Assembly: GCF_040954645.1 (NCBI RefSeq)
Contig: NC_092804.1
Location: 89,207,717-89,271,716, forward strand
Reading direction: 5' to 3'
DNA: 64,000 bases
From: Diabrotica undecimpunctata
Lineage: Eukaryota; Arthropoda; Insecta; Coleoptera; Chrysomelidae
Position numbers and translations under genes: made by a program. Shown piece after piece: positions 52,405-63,844 of this stretch. Below the pieces are notes generated by a model, which did not search any database, was not told where the DNA came from, and was given only the letters and a program-made list of their open reading frames with translations. Each line of letters begins with the position of its first letter. Positions within the stretch are counted from its first letter, which is position 1.

Positions 52405-52700
52405 AGAACATAAAACAGCTAGGTCTAAATGAACGTCTTTATAAGACCATGCAGAAAGCTGTACTCCTCGCGACTTCCAGATGTGCACGAAAATTTTTGT
52501 GAGATACTCCTGCATACTAAGTCACCTAGAGCTCGATAACACGGAAAGAGTCCCACCAAAGCTCATTCCTTTTGATACCCTAGGTATCTGGGATGTAGAT
52601 CTGGGAATAATAATAATCACAACTTGACCGAGATATTCATGAGTCAACTAATTTATTTTGCCTTTATGGCTTTGCTTATAGATATTAGCCAACTAAGTTT

Positions 52701-54199
52701 TTAATTTGTATCTATCTATTTATATGTTACACTGTATAGAGACTAAATGTTAAAGGATATAAACGCAAAAACTTACACATTGTATCTATTTTGTCCATCT
52801 GTGGGGTGGTTTCTGGACACCTGGCGTCCAATTTAATCAATTTTGTGGATCTGGCGGTTTCCGTTCGGATTTATAATTTGAGCTGCATTTTCCATCGTCT
52901 ATACACCATCCACGCGGCAAATAGAAGGGCTAGAGCGAACGCTGCTATTCCTATCACCTCCGGAATCGATTTATTTTCTCTACCTTGTCCCGTACTAGCT
53001 GTGCTGCCTCCACTGCTTGGTATATAAATCTGTTCTTCTTTTTCCTTATTCTAATTTTTTTCCATTTTCTACTGCACATCATAGGCACTGAATTCGAAAA
53101 ACTGTTACTGCAGATTTTCTTGCTCTCGTCCCGCTAATTATATAATCATATAGAGTTAAATTTACCAAACCTTATGTATTTAAAACAGATGAAATTAAGA
53201 AAATTCTTTTTTTTTTCTTAAATATGGCAAACATGTAATTTGATAAATATTTTTATTAGTTGCAGGTAAATAATATCGCATTCAAATATTATGAACAATT
53301 TTTAATTTCTCAATTAGTTTCAACTAGTGTTGTATCAATCGTGATTAATTCGTTCGTTTTGATTCAATCTCTTCAAAGTATTTAACGATCGAATCCCGCT
53401 TGTTTATAACGATCCGATCGTGCGGTGATAAAAATCGATTGATCGACCGCCGACGACGCCGATCGAACCAAAACAAATTCCCATAGCCAATACTCTAATT
53501 ACTTTCGGTCCTCGGACGTTCCTCACTTTCGACGAAGACCGATATTTGCCATTCGGCTGAATGCGTTCGTTTGAATGATTGAAAAATTTAAATACTAAAT
53601 ATTGAATTAAGAATTGCGTGCAAGGCAGCGACTAGACCTTGAATGTTGGAATTGGAAAATATTCTATCGGGCCCCAGTGATTGCTTTCACTTGTGTTGTT
53701 AATAGGTAGTTAAAATCATAAAATATCTATTTGTACATTTTTTAAACAAAGCTAGAGCAAGACCAAACTTTTACATGACAATAAATAGTTATATTTGGAT
53801 GCAATTTATAATTATTTTTGAGTTACACTAATGAACCTAAACACAAAAACATAATAAATTCTAGCCTCTCGAATAATTTGTTAAGAATCTGTGTGAACTT
53901 GTAACGAAATATTTTGCCTACCACATAGGGTATTACTATGGGGGGTTGAAAATTGGGGACAAAAATTATTGGGGTGGAGATAGGGCAAGCAAAATAAACG
54001 AAACTGTTGCGAACGGCTCTCAGGGTTTATTTGGAGTAGCTGGGTCGTGGATAAGTGAATGGCAAGGGGGTTAGATTGGGGCAGCTACAAAAAATGAAAC
54101 AAATGAGGGTACTTACATGAGTCTCCGGGACAAATGGGCAAAACACAAGAAGGTCCTCTAGCTATTTGAAATAAGGACGCCGCTTCGAGAAAACAAAAT
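52701..54199. other. Mostly unassigned; one short membrane-anchor-like reading frame
   Basis: On the minus strand about 53060-52890 an ATG-less frame reads PSSGGSTASTGQGRENKSIP, then EVIGIAAFALALLFAAWMVY and RRWKMQ: a linker, one hydrophobic segment and a basic stop-transfer, with GC-richer codons than the neighbours. It could be the last exon or tail of a membrane or envelope protein. 53390-53480 is rich in GATCG words. 53930-54170 is G-rich. No other gene seen. Confidence 0.35.
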
Positions 54200-55289
54200 T
54201 GTAACGATTACAACAACTAGTTGTAACTATTGAAATAATTATTAGAAATGAAAAATATATCTTTTTAAATGAAACTCAAAAAAGGGTTAGGGTGTTAGTT
54301 AAGAGAAATAAACAAAATGGTTTAGGAAAAAATATTAAACATTTATTGTTGTCTCACCACAAACAGTTACAAAAATAGACAATACAAAAATACTATATGA
54401 ATAGTCACAAAAGTAAATACAAAAATAACAAAGAGAAACATTTACTATGTCCTATTCGTTTACAAACTCTAGAAGTTGGAGATACTACAAAACTTACTAT
54501 TGTTATTGGGCTTTATTTGTAGCAGAAATATATTATTACAAATAAAAAATTATCTTTACAAACTCCTATGAAAACAGTTATTAATAAAAATGATTATTCT
54601 TATTTTTTCTTTAAAATTTAAACACAAAAGTTTCCTGGATTGCACTAAATTACTTTTGGGGTGGAAACTAGACTTCACTGGAATTTCTAGGGGCAGAACT
54701 GGGCTTACACTTTCTGCCACACGAACAAATTCATCTCCAAACTGCCAAAAAGGTATTCTGAAACGGCTTCTTAGGGACATTCAAATTTGAGGTTGAAATT
54801 GGGCCACTAGATACAAACTTTAAACTGGGCTTCTTAAAAAAAAAAACAGGAAAATGGAACATGTGGAAAATATCTCTCAAAACCTCACTTTAACTGTAAC
54901 TATTAACTGCCACAATACACTACATATTTTCCATGAAAAGGGACGAAAAACAAGAAAATATTACGTAAAATTTGGACCCACGCTAAAGCAAACCGCTCTT
55001 GACAGCGGCCTCAACTAGAGTGAGTTAATTCTTAAAAATCATTCGCTTAAATTGGTATAAACAAAACATATAAACGGGAATATTTATTTGAAATGCAGAA
55101 TCAAGCGGCTTAACGATCAAAGAAAATACCAAAGAATATGCGTCTGTGATATATTTAAACAAACTCTAAAAATGTGTTTATATTAACTCGGCGACGCAAA
55201 GAGAATTGAAAATATTTCTCGGCGCTGTAACTTATACGAAAGGATCTCAATATATACGAAGGAATTTACAAATGCTACAATACCCCCAC
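54200..55289 (-). repeat. Candidate LTR (about 1.09 kb)
   Basis: On the minus strand a purine run GTGGGGGTAT (about 55300-55290) is followed by TGTAGCATTTG, as a polypurine tract is by a 3' LTR. A matching end ...CGTTACA lies at 54200 (TGTAGC/TGTAAC inverted termini). AATAAA signals lie inside near 54520 and 54340. No second copy is in the window, and the flanking 2 kb hold no pol. Confidence 0.3.
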
Positions 55290-56023
55290 GTAAGAGCGAA
55301 AACTGGACAAACAGGAAAAGTTTTTAGTTTAGGACAAACAACATTCAGGTTGGAACAACAGTAGAATTTTCCAGCTATTACAACATTGCTTCACGACTCA
55401 GTGAATAAAAAAAACAAAAAAAACATACAAAAATCATAACCGAAAACTACTTATCATAACTGTCTATGGTACTAACATAATACATTCAAAATAAAACTCG
55501 ATGCTCGACTTGATGAATCGGCACCAGGTACAGCTCGTTGGCTCTTAAGCACAACGACCAATGACAGATTTCTATAAAAATGGCTCTAGCCTAACCAAAA
55601 ACGTGGAACAGGCCAGTGTTGAAGTTTCTGGGAGCGAAAAGAGGGGTGCTTCCAGCTCAACAAAGGCGGATGGCCAACAACGTAGCTTAAGCAAGCTTTG
55701 CTATGGTTATCACTAGGTAGATAACCAAAATAGCATCAACAATAACAATGTTGACTTTGACAGTCAAACAATGATTTTTCAACTACTTGTTGAAAATCGA
55801 ACTAACCCAAACAAAAAAAAAACAGGATGGGCAATAGTTCCATTGAAATATCGTCCGGAATCGATAAAAGCGAAAAATTTCCAAGTCAGGAAACTCCCAA
55901 AAGGACAAAAGAAAAAAATAAATCCAAAAAGTTAATACACAATCTTGGAAAGGAAGAAAGAAAAGGGGCATATGGCATATAAGCCACAATCGATACACAA
56001 ACAGTTCAGTCTCAAACTAATAT

Positions 56024-56145
56024 TTCCAAAAGAAACAAAAAAAATCGTAACAGTCTTCCAAAGAAACAAAAAAGTTGTGACAGTCCTACAAAGAAACAGG
56101 AACCTCACTACAATCTTCCAAAAGAATAAAAAAATTATTACAGTC
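56024..56145. repeat. Four tandem units of about 30 bp
   Basis: Units begin TTCCAAA(A)GAAACAAAAAA and end ACAGTC or ACAATC. They diverge by roughly 20-30% from one another. Confidence 0.85.
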
Positions 56146-56888
56146 CGTCATCAATTATAAGGCGAAAACTAATGCTTATCTTCCTTAAAAGCTCAACAGG
56201 TCACCTGGCGGGCGAATCCAAAACTCATCGCCCTAGCCGTTCCCCTCGTAACGACTAATAAGGTCAAAGATATGCTTTGGGAAGGGAATAAAGGGGCAAA
56301 ATCAAGAAAAAAAACTTATCATTTCACGGATAATAATTGAATCTAACATAATTCATCATACAAATCACAAAAAAATGTTTACCATTCTTCAACAAAACTC
56401 GATCAGGGTCACAACATAAGACTGGGGAATTCTTAGTGGGTCATTTAACGGTAGTACTAGAACTACTTCAGATTTTCAGATAAACGGCGGCCAGGTACTT
56501 TCACCTCAGCATATCAAAGCGTCACAATGGACACAATGCAAGTGTTTGTACCTCCGCTTCTGCAAATCATGAACACTACATCACAAACACCACAACACAT
56601 AGAAAAGCTACTGAGACTTAGCCAGTAGTCTTACATCAACACATAGAAAGGCTTATCCCTTCTATTTGGTCTAATAAACTTTATTAGCAGACCACAACAA
56701 CGTCAACTCACAAAACAGGATGCTGTTGAAAACGCAATCTTACTCAACAGAAATATCCAAGGATACAAAAATCCAGGTCACGTGTCTATACGTCCTACAT
56801 GATATTTCAAAAAAACAATACTCAAACCACAAACTAATACATTCCAGTACTATTATCACACCTCTTATCAGAACATCTGACCACACAA

Positions 56889-57147
56889 AGACACGGAACT
56901 AACAGACAGAAGAAACATAACAATACTTTCGCTTTATGTCACTAACAAATCGGCCTTAGCCATGGACAAACGAAGTCATATCATTATTTCCTCCTACTTA
57001 TACACAAAAAAGAACCAGGGAAAAACACGGGGAGACACGGAACTGACAGAAGAAACATAACAATACTCCCGCTTTATGTCACTAACAAATCGGCCTTAGC
57101 CATGGACAAACGAAGTCGTATCATTATTTCCTCTTACTTGTACACAA
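56889..57147. repeat. Two direct repeats, about 115 bp each, period 144
   Basis: AGACACGGAACT starts at 56889 and 57033. Both copies continue through CACTAACAAATCGGCCTTAG and a TCATTATTTCCTC stretch with few differences. Confidence 0.9.
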
Positions 57148-57409
57148 AAGACAAACACGAAAAACACTGCAAAACTGCAAAAACAGAAAACATTTTCTTT
57201 TTTGGGGATTAAAAAATTTTCACACATTGTCTGGACTATTAAACTTTAAAAAATATAATCTTCATAATATCTCTCACTGGGTCATCGAAATGTCTCAGCT
57301 GAACTTGATAAACACTTAAAAGGAAGGCCAACGTTTACATACGAAATAAATTATTTATAAACGTAAACAAATATTCATTTCTCACATATGGAATGTTTAC
57401 CTGTACGAG

Positions 57410-57591
57410 AGTTACGTCCCTGGATTATCCAATGTGTGACGACATATAGAAAGACTATATATACCAGTGTTTAATTAGATTAAGAGCTTTTTGTTTTGTA
57501 GTTGTTACCATACCTGTACGTTCCCAATAAATAAATTTTGTTACGAAAATTAATTTTTAAAAATCCGTTTTCGGCTTTGAACTTCGTAACT
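57410..57591 (+). repeat. 5' LTR (about 182 bp)
   Basis: Starts AGTTACG and ends CGTAACT with 6-bp inverted termini. A TATATATA stretch near 57457 and AATAAATAAA near 57527 are candidate TATA and polyadenylation signals. The terminal T is shared with the primer site. Matches 63845-64000 with one substitution and two short indels. Confidence 0.9.
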
Positions 57592-57609
57592 GGCGCAGTC
57601 AGTAGGATT
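57591..57609 (+). promoter_or_regulatory. Primer-binding site, tRNA-Ser type
   Basis: TGGCGCAGTCAGTAGGATT immediately after the LTR. It closely resembles the serine-tRNA primer site known from several errantiviruses. Confidence 0.8.
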
Positions 57610-57972
57610 TTTCGAAATTGTACAGTGTTCGTGTTAACCTTGACGAATTTCGTGTGCAATTTTTCTTTTTAAAGATTAACGGAAAAAATCCACATTTCGG
57701 GTACGGTAACAGCCAAACGTCCAGGGCTAGGAACAAACATTGTCCACAACCCATTGGAGAAGCCAAGACCAGGGAGAAGGAACCAGCATCGTCCAGAATC
57801 CTATTGGTGCAGACGGAAGAACAAAAATAGTCTGAAGTCTATAGAGAATGAAAATATTCATGTAAGTGTTTCCTATTTTACCAAAATCCATATTTTTACC
57901 TATATATTATATATTTTTTGATTCACTGTGGAGGACATTTTAGATAATTTAGTAAATTTAACTTTTAACGAG
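57610..57972 (+). promoter_or_regulatory. Untranslated leader with a duplicated 50-bp block and a possible splice donor
   Basis: About 57718-57766 and 57767-57815 are degenerate tandem copies sharing GGAAC...CAT.GTCCA.AA.CC.ATTGG. CATGTAAGTG near 57860 could be the donor used for a spliced env message, as errantiviruses do. Both are by eye. Confidence 0.4.
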
Positions 57973-59304
57973 ATGGCTCAACCTAATTTTCAATTAATTA
58001 AATATATTAATTAATTAAATAGATTTATTAAATCATGTGAAATTTTTTTGAATAATCATAGCAATCGAGATGCAAATAATCCTATATATGTTTGTCTTTT
58101 TGATACTGTTTTAAGTAAGTTAACTGACAGAGCAGCAGACCTTATTGCATCAAGAACAGAACTTGATTCTTGGGCAAAAATTAAAGATTCTCTTATAGTA
58201 ACATTTTCTGATCAGAGATCAATTGATTGTTTAATACAAGATATAATTTCAATGAAACCAGAAAGAAACGAAAATGCACAAAATTTTGGTTTAAGAATCC
58301 AGGATGTTAGAAGCATTCTTTGTTCAAAAATAAATATGTCTAATGACCAATTAAATGTAAAAATATTAAAAATTCAGCAATATGAAGATCTTTGTCTTAA
58401 AACTTTTATAAATGGCCTTAATTATCACATGCAGTTAGTAGTCAGATTAAAGAATCCTGATTCAATAGAACAAGCAATGGCTTTCGCTAAAGAAGAAGAA
58501 AATTTTATTACTTTTAAAAATCGAAGTAATACTACGAGACCCACAAATTTTAATAATTCTCGATCCTATAATAATTCCAATAGAAATTCAAATAATAATT
58601 CACTCTTCATTTCCAAATAGAAATAATTTTCCTCGAAATAATAATTTTTCGAATTACAATAATTTTCAAAATCGACATTCTTCCCAAAGTTCTAGTCAAT
58701 TCAGAAATAATAATTTTTTCAGAAATCCAAATAATAATTTTCAAAATCGTCCAAGTTTTTCGAACAATTAAAGCCAAGATTAAATTTTAATGGTTTTAAT
58801 AATAATAATGGTAACCAATTTTAAAGACAATTTCCAAATATACCTACATATCAGCCATCTATTCCTACCCAAAATCAAAGCAGAAATTCAATGCGACCTG
58901 AGCCAATGGATACAAGTTCCAATAACTTTAGTTTACGAAGTAATTTTAGAAATGATAGACGTTCTCCAAATAATTTATTTCATCATAAAATAACGAGTTA
59001 TAATGACATAAGAGAACGACATAATAATAATTTAAGATACAATGATAGAATTTATAATACTTATGATGTAAGATATAATAAAAATAAAAAAAGAAGATAT
59101 AACGATAATAGAAGAATATATAATAATTATGATAGAAGATATAATGGGAATAAAAGAAGAATGTATAGAAGATACAATAACAATCAAAGAAGAATATATA
59201 CAAGATATAATGAAAGAAAAAGATATAATGATGAAACATTTCCAGTTCATACTTCAAGAAACTCAGACTTAATCATAACGACGACGAAGAATACTAAGCC
59301 ATAA
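57973..59304 (+). pseudogene. gag: Errantivirus-type gag, interrupted, with a repetitive C-terminus
   Basis: ATG at 57973 (MAQPNFQLIKYI) is followed by an in-frame TAA after about 13 codons. The main open piece 58048-58620 holds the capsid (LTDRAADLIASR, CLKTFINGLNYHMQLVVRL, AMAFAKEEENF) and an Asn/Arg-rich tail, then shifts frame. 58891-59304 resumes with MRPEPMDTSSNN, followed by about 90 residues of Arg/Tyr/Asn repeats (RRYN, RRIYNNYD and the like) encoded by AGA/TAT-rich DNA. Gag would form the particle; here it is at least twice broken. Confidence 0.82.
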
Positions 59305-62262
59305 GTAAATTATGTTATGAATATAGAGATATTTTTTATATAGACGGAACGCCCCTTAGTTTTACGAATTAAATAAAGCATAAAATAGATTTAGTTAATG
59401 ATACTCCGGTTTACACAAGGAATTACAGATATCCGGAAGTTTATAAAAAAGAAGTTAGTAGACAAATAAATGATATGTTAAAAAATGGAATAATACAACA
59501 TTCAAACTCGCCTTTTAATTCACACATGGATGCAAGTAACCAAAAGAAATACAGAATAGTTATAGATTACCGCAAACTAAATGAAAATACAATAGAAAAT
59601 AAATTTCCCTTGCCATTAATAGATAATATTCTAGATGGTCTAGGAAGAGCTCAATATTTTACTCCTTTAGATTTAGCAAATGGTTTCCACCAGGTAGAAA
59701 TGGAACCAGCCGATGTATTTGCATATGAATTTTTACGTATGCCGTTTGGATTGATAAATGCCCCAGCTACTTTTCAAAAAGTTATGAATAATGTAATAAG
59801 AGGATATCAGAATGAAATATGCTATATATATTTAGATGATATAATTGTTTTTTCCTCATCATTACAAGAACATGTTAAAAGACTGAAAGCAATTTTTGAA
59901 AGACTAAGAAAATCTACTTTAAAAATACAGCTAGATAAATCAGAATTTTTACGAACAGAAGTGGCATATTTAGGTCATGTTATAACAAAAGACGGAGTAC
60001 GACCAAATCCAGAAAAAATAAATGCAGTCAAAAACTTTCCTATTCCTACTAAACAAAAAGAAATAAAGTCATTTTTAGGATTAGCAGGATATTACAGAAG
60101 ATTTATCCAAAATTTTGCCAAAATAGCTAAACCTTTAACTATGTGTCTAAAGAAACATGCAAAAGTTATACACACTCCAGAATTTAAAAAATCTTTTAAT
60201 CATCTTAAAGAACTTTTAATTAATGCTCCTATTTTAAAATATCCAGATTTTTCAAAACCATTTATATTAACTACAGACGCTTCAAATATAGCCTTAGGTG
60301 CAATTTTGTCACAAGGAAAAGTCCCAAATGATTTACCTGTAGCATATGCCTCAAGAACTCTTAATCAAACAGAGCAAAAATATTCTACGATAGAAAAATA
60401 ACTTGTAGCAATTGTATGGGCTTGTAAAACATTTAGACCTTATTTATACGGCAGATATTTTGAAATTTTATGCGACCATAGACCCCTAATATGGTTATTT
60501 AATTTAAAGGAACACAACTCCAAATTATTACGATGGAGATTAAAATGAGAAGAATTTAACTATACTATAAAATATAAACCCGGTAAAACGAATATTACCG
60601 ATTCTTTAAGTCAAATAAATATTAATGCAATTGAAACAGAATCAAAAATAAATAATCCCGGTGACATAGATTTTGATATCGACCAATTTTTAGCTGAATT
60701 TAACCCAGACATAGTTGATGAAAATGTAATAAATGAAACTTTGCAAATTCTCGATAACAATGAGGTTACAGAAAACCCACAAGTAAATAAAATTATATCA
60801 ACAGGAAATGAGAACAATGAAAACGTTGAAATGGATAACTCAGACACAGATACAGCCCATAGTGCTGAATCTTCAAATGCAAAGAGGTTCTCATTGTTAG
60901 ATGAAATAATAAACAATAAAGACTATCAACTTATCGTTAAAAGAGCGCCTTTTGCAAATTATTTAAAACGCGAATGCGAGAATTTTGAAGGACATAAAAT
61001 AATAAGAGCTACTATTTCAGCTGACGAAGAAAGTGTGACCCAATTCCTAAAAGAAAATGCGTGCAAAAATACTTTATACAATTATTTCTTATCTCAACAA
61101 TTACGACCAATACCTATTTCAGAACGTATGGCGTAAATTTTTTACAAAATTAAAATTGATTGAATGTACAAAATTAGTTAACAATGTATTGCCAGAAGAA
61201 AGAAATCAACTAATAAAATATAAGCACGACTGCAAAACGAATCATCGAGGAATTTCAGAGACTCTTAGAGCTTTAAAAATAAATTACTACTGGAAATCAA
61301 TGAAGGATATAGAAAAATATATAAACGAATGTGAAATATGCCAAAGATCAAAATATAATAGAAATCCACATAAAGAACCTTTAATATTAACCCACACACC
61401 CTCCAAGCCTTTTGAGATAATACATATAGATACTTATAAAGTTGGCAATCAAAGATTTTTAACAATTATAGATAAATTTTCAAAATATGGCTAAGCGTTA
61501 CCATATTTTGGCACAGCGATATCAGCGTGTCAACAATTAGTACATTTCTTTTCATTTTTCGGAATACCGAAACAAATTGTTGCAGATGGTGGCGGAGAAT
61601 TCAAAAATGACGTTGTAGACGGATTACTAAAAACGCATCAAATAAAAATACATTTTACTACTCCATATCATCACGAATCCAATTCCTCTGTAGAGAGATT
61701 CCATTCTACCTTAACTGAGCACTTAAGATTACTAAAAGAGAAAGATAAAGATGCAGATAATATTTCCATTATGCCTTATGCTCTTATTGCCTATAATAGT
61801 ACTATACACTCAGCAACTGGCCATACACCTTTCGAATTAGTATCAGGACATACAGACAGTAAAGATCCCATGAGACTTATTCCAGCACAAGCTTATACGC
61901 AATACGTTAATGCACATCAAAATAATACTCAAGCTGTATATACAAGTATACAAGACGAAAATCAAAAACTAAAAGAAAACATAATTGGAAAAAGAAATAA
62001 AGATAGAAACTCAAAAGATCCTCGTTTAGGATCACAAGTTTATAGAAAAACAGAAACTCGCCGAGGAAAATTAAGTAGAAAATATACTGGACCTTATATA
62101 CTTACACAAATATTAGAAAATGGGAAAATAGAAATTGAAAATCCCAAGAATAAAAAGAAGATAATAGTCCACATAAACGAAACTAAAATCATGCCCTATA
62201 TTTCAGATTTATCGTCGGAATCTTCGGAGCAGTCAACTATATCAACGCAAGAGACAACTTAG
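59305..62262 (+). pseudogene. pol: Errantivirus-type pol: RT, RNase H and integrase, several breaks, no protease
   Basis: RT from about 59330: KKYRIVIDYRKLNENTIENK, FTPLDLANGFHQVEME, FGLINAPATFQKVM, catalytic YLDD (YIYLDDIIVFS) near 59832. RNase H: LTTDASNIALGAILSQ near 60266 and VAYASRTLNQTEQKYSTI. Stops at 60399-60401 and near 60546. A long acidic linker precedes the integrase (H-H-C-C: KHDCKTNHRG, CEICQ at 61222-61344; Asp in HIDTYKV, Asp in VADGGGEF near 61582, Glu in VERFHSTL near 61690). The frame shifts within 61057-61136 and a TAA lies at 61492-61494. The last piece to 62262 includes the KYTGPYIL tail. The protease active site was not found in any frame before RT. Confidence 0.88.
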
Positions 62263-63801
62263 TCAAGTTTGAAGATGTAACTACATATCCAGGACTCCTA
62301 CCCTTTAAATTAGGTACCTCCAAAATAATTTCTACACACTGGACATTTATACAAATTTACAATTTAACTTCTGTCATACAAGAATTTTATTTATTGAAAA
62401 ATGAAGCTCAAAGACTACACACAAGTTTCAAAAATCAAACAAGTTATTATCCAGAATTAGAAAACTCATTTATCCCTTTAATTACGTTACAAAGTAAAAT
62501 AGAAGAACAGATATATCAAATTAATCCACCTTTGTATAAGGAAGAAAAAAGAATAAAAAGAGGACTTCTAAATCCTCTAGGAACAATAATAAAATGTATT
62601 ACAGGAAATATGGACCAAGAAGACGCACAAAGAATAGAAAACGAAATAAAACAATTAAAAGATAATCAAAGTAACTTAAAAGTAAATTCCCTAAGACAAA
62701 TATCTTTATTACAAGATTCTATAAATACTTTTAATAATGCTATAAATAATATTTCACATAATCAATTGATTTTGAAATCAAAAATTGAAGCTATAGAGAA
62801 TAAATTAGCTTTATTTGAAAAAAGTATGTATACACATATTCAGTCATTTATAGTAATAAATCAAATTACTTTACTTTACCAAACACATAAGTCAAAATTA
62901 ATGCCTTTTGATTCTACACTAGGAAAAATAATTCAGTATGAGAAAATAATAAAAAATATTAAGAGCTATTCAGTAAATTCTAGAATTATATTTGTATTAG
63001 AGATTCCATTAGTTGAATCGGAAATATATGATTATTACCAACTATTCCCTATTCCTATTCCTATGAATAACTCAAATTATCTTATTCATTTACCTTACAA
63101 ACCATTCCTTGCACTTAATTAATTTAGCTATATCTACATGGAAGATATATGCAGAGAAATAGACTCAGAAGAGTACATATGTAAAGGAAGTAATAAACTA
63201 ACGATAACCGAAGAAGCCCCTTGTGCAATCCAATTAATAAATTTCAAGAAAAAGGCATTGTCATGTGAATATTTCGAAGTAATGATAAAGAAGATAGAAT
63301 CTACACGAATCAACGACGGAAAATGGATAGTTACAGTTCCAGAAGAAGAATTAGCAATTATCGAGTGCCCAAACTCAAAAGAAAATTTACCAATACATGG
63401 AAGCTACGTTTTAGAATCAGTTCCTGAATGTACCGTGAAAATCAAGAATGAAGTCTTCCAAATAGAAAAAATTAGTAAAAGTCACTTTGCTCATATAAAT
63501 CTTCCAAAAGTTATTCTTTCTATTAATATTTTTAAAAATGAAAGTTCAAATTTTTCACCAATAAATCTTATACAATTAACCTTAGAAAGACTAAAGATAT
63601 TTTAGAAAAGTTAGAAACACAAAAGTATAATTTAAACGATAATAATTCAATTTATTTTAAGCAAACAAGTTTTTGGACAATCTGTATATATATAATAATT
63701 TTCATTTTAATTTTATATTATTTAACTAAATATTGTAAAACCGTGCGTCAAAGAAAACAAGAAGAAAGAAGAAAAGAAGAAACCCAAGGATTTATTGTGT
63801 A
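62263..63801 (+). pseudogene. env: F-like envelope gene, interrupted
   Basis: Pieces: 62394-63122, 63138-63605 and about 63603-63801. The first contains a furin-type site RIKR followed by GLLNPLG (near 62550-62575), as in baculovirus F-like and errantivirus env fusion subunits, then a heptad-rich region. The second carries regularly spaced cysteines. The third has a hydrophobic anchor (WTICIYIIIFILILYYL, about 63676-63725) and a short basic tail (KTVRQRKQEERRKEE). A stop at 63120-63122 and a frame change near 63600 break it. The signal-peptide region before 62394 is not clear. Known role: membrane fusion allowing cell-to-cell spread. Confidence 0.82.
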
Positions 63802-63831
63802 AAGAAGCACACCCCAAGGATATGCTTCTTT

Positions 63832-63844
63832 CTAAGGGCGGAGG
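63832..63844 (+). promoter_or_regulatory. Polypurine tract
   Basis: CTAAGGGCGGAGG directly before the 3' LTR start AGTTAC, the plus-strand priming site for reverse transcription. Confidence 0.75.

Larger units (their letters stand above)
51186..52700 (+). mobile_element. LINE 3' end (restriction-like endonuclease type), with recombinase-gene filler
   Basis: The 3' coding end and UTR of a non-LTR element, interrupted by 590 bp of foreign DNA (51437-52027). The sequence 51186-51438 is repeated at 52028-52280 on the other side, after which the reading frame continues to about 52404 and a UTR follows. Confidence 0.65.
55290..57409. other. Unassigned, repeat-bearing DNA upstream of the errantivirus-type element
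   Basis: A-rich plus strand without coding similarity. It contains a four-unit 30-bp array (56024-56145) and a two-unit direct repeat (56889-57147). It may be the non-coding 3' region of the element owning the candidate LTR at 54.2-55.3 kb. Confidence 0.4.

Noticed and set aside
52791..53027. 78-aa plus-strand ORF
   Set aside because: The opposite strand of this stretch gives the more protein-like reading (linker, membrane segment, basic tail). The plus ORF looks like its shadow.
58946..59257. Tyr/Phe/Ile-rich minus-strand ORFs resembling membrane proteins
   Set aside because: Antisense translation of the AGA/TAT repeat array in gag.
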